Assembly (NCBI GenBank): GCA_905234005.1
Contig: CAJOFW010000017.1
Coordinates: 1-11,607, forward strand
Reading direction: 5' to 3'
DNA length: 11,607 nucleotides
Origin: an uncultured Oscillospiraceae bacterium
GTDB taxonomy: Bacteria > Bacillota > Clostridia > Oscillospirales > Oscillospiraceae
Positions 7,339 to 11,607 of this stretch are shown piece after piece. The first letter of the stretch is position 1, and every line of letters starts with the position of its first letter. The position numbers and the translations under genes were made by a program. Under the pieces are notes generated by a model that saw nothing but the letters and a program-made list of their open reading frames with translations, did no database searches and was not told where the DNA came from.

Positions 7339-7370
7339 CAGGTTGTCAAAGAATTCTCTTTGACAGCCTG
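7339..7370. repeat. AT-rich inverted repeat (14-bp arms, EcoRI-like centre) in the metH-yitJ gap
   Basis: CAGGTTGTCAAAGA and TCTTTGACAGCCTG flank a short ATTC centre; the arms differ from perfect complementarity at one position, which is a G-U type pair. Its composition is much more AT-rich than the surroundings. I recall similar CTTTGACAGCCTG elements between genes in gut Oscillospiraceae, but could not verify this. Confidence 0.65.
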
Positions 7371-7381
7371 TATGATCCAAT

Positions 7382-7405
7382 TCGAGGCGGGCCTTGCCCC
7401 CTCGA
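7382..7405. repeat. Bulged hairpin (6 + 4 bp) in the metH-yitJ gap
   Basis: TCGAGG (7382-7387) pairs with CCTCGA (7400-7405). Inside it, after a single bulged base, GGGC (7389-7392) pairs with GCCC (7396-7399) around a 3-base loop. It is the third of three consecutive hairpins in the gap between metH and the yitJ-type gene. The function is unknown; a composite repeat element or a structured leader are both possible. Confidence 0.6.
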
Positions 7406-7427
7406 GCTCCCCCGCCGCTCTGTGACC

Positions 7428-7449
7428 CGACGGGTGAGCGTCGTTTTTT
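7428..7449 (+). terminator. Terminator-like hairpin reading on the plus strand, without a plus-strand gene
   Basis: CGACG (7428-7432) and CGTCG (7439-7443) form a 5-bp stem around GGTGAG, followed by six T residues at 7444-7449. The form is that of a small intrinsic terminator for plus-strand transcription, yet no plus-strand gene lies upstream. It could stop antisense transcription before it enters metH, be part of a repeat element, or be chance. Confidence 0.35.
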
Positions 7450-7471
7450 GACAGACGCGGGCGGCTGTTGT

Positions 7472-7483
7472 TTTCCCGGGAAA
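7472..7483. repeat. 12-bp perfect palindrome TTTCCCGGGAAA downstream of metH
   Basis: The 12-base sequence is its own reverse complement and starts 26 bases past the metH stop codon. It could be a protein-binding site or a short stem; no T-run follows in the metH sense. Nothing else in the window repeats it. Confidence 0.3.
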
Positions 7484-7508
7484 TCACCGCGCCGCCGGCC
7501 GGACGGCT

Positions 7509-9867
<2,359 letters not shown>

Positions 9868-9875
<8 letters not shown>

Positions 9876-10533
9876 AGGTGATCCCGTCCTTTCGATAGGT
9901 GCAGTCCGCGAACCGGCCGCAGTACGCGCAGCCCCGGGCGCGTTTTTCGGGCGGGGTTCTGCGCACGCCGAGAAGCGCCGTGACGGACTTCTGCGGGGTC
10001 ATAAGCCCGCTGTCCGAGAGCGTGATGCCGACGCGGCGCTGCGCGTCCAGCATCGCGCAGAAGTCGTGCTGCTGGGTGAGCGGGAAATCGCCGTAGCCGG
10101 GGCTGAACCGGTCGGTCAGGCAGAGCGGGGCCTCGGCGGCGGCGAGGTCGCCGCAGAGGTTGTCGCACACGTTTTCGATCGCGGCGCTGCCGCAGGCGTC
10201 GAGGACGACCGCCTCGGCCATGCTCCGGGCCTGTGTGCGCCGCATAAGCGCCTCGAACTCCATGCCCAGCGTCGCCGCGAAGCAGATGACCGCCTCGCAC
10301 CCGAAAAGCAGCCGGGGCACGTCGCCGCCCTCGGGCCGGAAGGATACGCCCTCGAAGCCGCCGTCCGGCGTGAGCGCGAACCGCCGCCACACGGCCCGCG
10401 GCCGCACGGTTTTGATGAGAAGCGCCTCGCAGCGGGCGATGTCCGCCGCCGCGTCCGGCGGCAGCGCGCCGCCGCGATAGCCGAGATAGGCGAGCGCCTC
10501 GTTGTGATTGAGACCGGTCAGCCGCGCCTGCAT
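9868..10533 (-). CDS. MetH activation-domain protein (methionine synthase reactivation) with C-terminal four-cysteine motif
   Basis: A 221-residue stand-alone homologue of the C-terminal AdoMet-binding domain of MetH, as found next to metH in many clostridia and in Thermotoga (TM0269 type). Residues 142-147, RFSPGY, fit the RxxxGY AdoMet-binding signature, followed by DFPLTQQHDF; SGLMTPQKSVTALLGV (175-190) is also family-typical. Its role is reductive remethylation of cob(II)alamin in MetH using AdoMet and an electron donor. The last 20 residues contain cysteines C202, C205, C211 and C220 (C-x2-C-x5-C-x8-C), which could bind an iron-sulfur cluster or zinc; E. coli MetH, which uses flavodoxin, has nothing like this. 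It is the first gene of the operon, about 50 bases below a promoter, with GGAGGG 4 bases before the ATG, and it overlaps metH by 8 bp. Confidence 0.88.
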
Positions 10534-10592
10534 ACGTCCCTCCGTGCATGATTTTCGCGTTTGTTCCCCATACTATACGCGTGTTTACCGAT

Positions 10593-10621
10593 ATCATAAC
10601 AGATTTATCCGCCCGTGTCAC
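10593..10621 (-). promoter_or_regulatory. Promoter of the activator-metH operon
   Basis: On the minus strand, GTGACA (10621-10616, 5/6 to the -35 consensus) is followed by a 17-base spacer and TATGAT (10598-10593) with an upstream TGT, an extended -10 form. A start near 10586 would give a leader of about 53 bases before the ATG at 10533, too short for a cobalamin or SAM riboswitch. The -35 box lies within the palindrome at 10612-10624. Confidence 0.65.
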
Positions 10622-10624
10622 GGG
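10612..10624. promoter_or_regulatory. Possible operator palindrome over the metH-operon -35 box
   Basis: CCCGTG-T-CACGGG is a perfect 6-bp inverted repeat around one central base, lying across the -35 element of the activator-metH promoter and in the shared divergent region with the YihY-type gene. Its placement is right for a repressor site, but a single copy in GC-rich DNA may be coincidence. Confidence 0.3.
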
Positions 10625-10676
10625 AAATCGGATCGGAAACGCGAAAACATACAACCGGGATAGGTTGACCGGGAAC

Positions 10677-10682
10677 GGGAGG
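10677..10682 (+). promoter_or_regulatory. Ribosome binding site setting the YihY-family start
   Basis: GGGAGG lies 6 bases before the ATG at 10689. The frame is open further upstream to an ATG at 10548, but that extension is polar, overlaps the opposing promoter and has no comparable site, so the downstream start is preferred. No convincing plus-strand promoter was found between 10534 and 10676. Confidence 0.75.
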
Positions 10683-10688
10683 CGGCGC

Positions 10689-11450
10689 ATGAGGGAGCGG
10701 GCGGCGGCGTTTTTTCGCCGGGCGGCGGCGGATCCGAGGCGGGCGGAGCTGGGACTGTACGCGGCGAACGGGACGTACTACCTGTTTCTGTCCCTCGGGC
10801 CGCTGACGGCGCTTCTCATGTCGCTGGTGCCGTACACGCCGCTGACGGAGCGGGAGCTTCTCGTCGGCGTGCTGGCCCACGCCCCGGCGGCGCTGCGGCA
10901 GCTCGTGACCGCGATCGTGGAAAATGTCCTCGCGTCGTCCCCCGCCGCCCTCCCGGCGGCGGCGGCGCTGGAGCTGTGGAGCGGGGCGCGTTTTCTCGGC
11001 AGCATCGTGCGCGGCGTGGGGGCGATCCGGGGCGGGGGCGGCGGCTATATCCGGTCGCGGGCGCTCGGGGCCGTGTTCACGGCGGCGCTGGCGCTGTGCA
11101 TCGCGGGCGATCTGACGCTGCTGCTGTTCGGGCGGCGGCTCGCGGCGGCGGTCCCGGCGCTGGCGGTCGTGCTGCGGCTGCGGGTGATCATCCTGCTCGC
11201 GGCGCTGACGCTGGGGAACGTGCTTCTGTACCGCGCCGCGTCCCGGGGCGGCGGGTACGGGCGGCTCGTCCCCGGCGCGGCGGGCGCGGCGGCGGGGTGG
11301 ATGATTTTTACGCGGCTTTATTCGTGGGCGCTGGAGCGGTTCGGTCTGTTCGGCGTATACGGCAGCATCGCCGCCGTCGCCGCGTCGCTGTACTGGATGT
11401 ACGGCTCCGTATATATCCTGCTGCTCGGCGCGTGGCTCGGAGCGGTTTAA
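10689..11450 (+). CDS. YihY/virulence factor BrkB family (UPF0761-type) integral membrane protein
   Basis: A 253-residue hydrophobic protein. Family blocks are visible: the first membrane helix with TYYLFLSLGPLTALLMSLVP (29-48), the helix-rich region LELWSGARFLGSIVRGVGAI (94-113, family form 'LWSASR'), a helix at about 125-147, ILLAALTLGNVLLYR (168-182), then PGAAGAAAGWMIFTRLYSWA (195-214) and the YGSIAAVAASLYWMYGSVYI block before the end. About six spans are expected. The family was once misnamed ribonuclease BN; its true function is poorly known, with an envelope or transport role suspected. At 253 residues it is on the short side: the chain stops at LLLGAWLGAV, where many homologues read 'LLLGAE' and continue as a cytoplasmic tail. 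It is transcribed away from the metH operon as a single gene with its own terminator. Confidence 0.85.
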   Translation: MRERAAAFFRRAAADPRRAELGLYAANGTYYLFLSLGPLTALLMSLVPYTPLTERELLVGVLAHAPAALRQLVTAIVENVLASSPAALPAAAALELWSGARFLGSIVRGVGAIRGGGGGYIRSRALGAVFTAALALCIAGDLTLLLFGRRLAAAVPALAVVLRLRVIILLAALTLGNVLLYRAASRGGGYGRLVPGAAGAAAGWMIFTRLYSWALERFGLFGVYGSIAAVAASLYWMYGSVYILLLGAWLGAV

Positions 11451-11470
11451 TCGGCGTGACGCCATGCGGA

Positions 11471-11505
11471 AACGCCGCCGGAAGCGCACACCCGGCGGCG
11501 TTTTT
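11471..11505 (+). terminator. Intrinsic terminator of the YihY-family gene
   Basis: AACGCCGCCGG (11471-11481) and CCGGCGGCGTT (11492-11502) form an 11-bp perfect stem around a 10-base loop; the stem runs into a T-run at 11501-11505. It starts 20 bases after the stop codon. Confidence 0.93.
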
Positions 11506-11534
11506 AGTTGATCGGTTACGGAATACGACAGTGC

Positions 11535-11607
11535 GGCGGAGCCGACTGAGAGGGCGCCCGGCTCCCCCTCCGGGGGAGCTGTCGGCGCAGCCGATTGAGG
11601 GGGCGCC
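11535..11607. repeat. GC-rich repeated module with central hairpin, continuing past the right edge
   Basis: Two 24-base near-identical copies, 11535-11558 and 11584-11607 (3 mismatches, shared ends GCCGA.TGAG and GGGCGCC), lie in direct orientation. Between them GCTCCCCC (11561-11568) and GGGGGAGC (11572-11579) make an 8-bp hairpin with a 3-base loop. The pattern resembles short interspersed intergenic elements I recall from gut clostridial genomes; that comparison was not checked. No coding capacity is seen. Confidence 0.65.

Noticed and set aside
7292..7508. S-box (SAM) or cobalamin riboswitch upstream of the YitJ-type gene
   Set aside because: The hairpins do not contain the conserved S-box core or the B12-box by eye; a covariance-model scan would settle it.
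10548..10688. Extended start of the YihY-family protein at 10548
   Set aside because: The extra 47 residues are polar, overlap the divergent promoter, and lack a ribosome binding site; the ATG at 10689 has GGGAGG at ideal spacing.
11535..11607. CRISPR array at the right edge
   Set aside because: Only two imperfect copies, the spacer-like segment is itself a palindromic hairpin, and no cas gene is present.

Overview
The window comes from a high-GC genome: about 70% G+C in a sampled coding stretch, with the expected crowd of long spurious antisense frames. The gene content fits an anaerobic, probably gut-associated clostridial Firmicute (Oscillospiraceae-like). The clues are a cobalamin-dependent methionine synthase with a separately encoded activation protein, a YitJ-type homocysteine methyltransferase/methylenetetrahydrofolate reductase fusion, strong Shine-Dalgarno sequences, and a surface-polysaccharide operon ending in LicD. 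The taxonomic guess is inference only.

Layout, left to right. Positions 1-237 hold the edge of a low-GC (about 41%) minus-strand reading frame that looks like the N-terminal region of a GT4-type glycosyltransferase. It has no start codon and is preceded by an in-frame TGA, so it is probably truncated or decayed. Positions 345-383 form a perfect 16-bp hairpin that probably terminates the next operon. Positions 5420 down to 499 (minus strand) are a tight five-gene polysaccharide operon: initiating polyprenyl-phosphate sugar phosphotransferase, DUF4422 glycosyltransferase, ABC-2 permease, ABC ATPase, LicD-family transferase. Junctions overlap or are a few bases apart. A clear extended -10 promoter lies at 5453-5482, with its -35 inside a strong hairpin.

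Positions 10533 down to 5516 (minus strand) are a methionine/one-carbon module: a MetH-activation-domain protein with a C-terminal four-cysteine motif, MetH without a reactivation domain (GTG start, 8-bp overlap with the activator), a 217-bp gap full of hairpins, then the YitJ-type fusion. Together these could reduce 5,10-methylene-THF to 5-methyl-THF, pass the methyl group through cobalamin to homocysteine, and reactivate oxidised cobalamin. A promoter with a 17-bp spacer precedes the activator.

Positions 10689-11450 (plus strand, divergent) encode a small YihY/BrkB-family membrane protein followed by a textbook terminator. The right edge (11535-11607) has a repeated GC-rich module with a central hairpin, resembling interspersed intergenic repeats of gut clostridia.

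I see no CRISPR array, tRNA, rRNA, transposase or phage gene, and no strong evidence of a novel defence or metabolic system. The points most worth checking are the cysteine motif of the activator, the promoter-hairpin overlap, the repeat elements and the low-GC fragment at the left edge.
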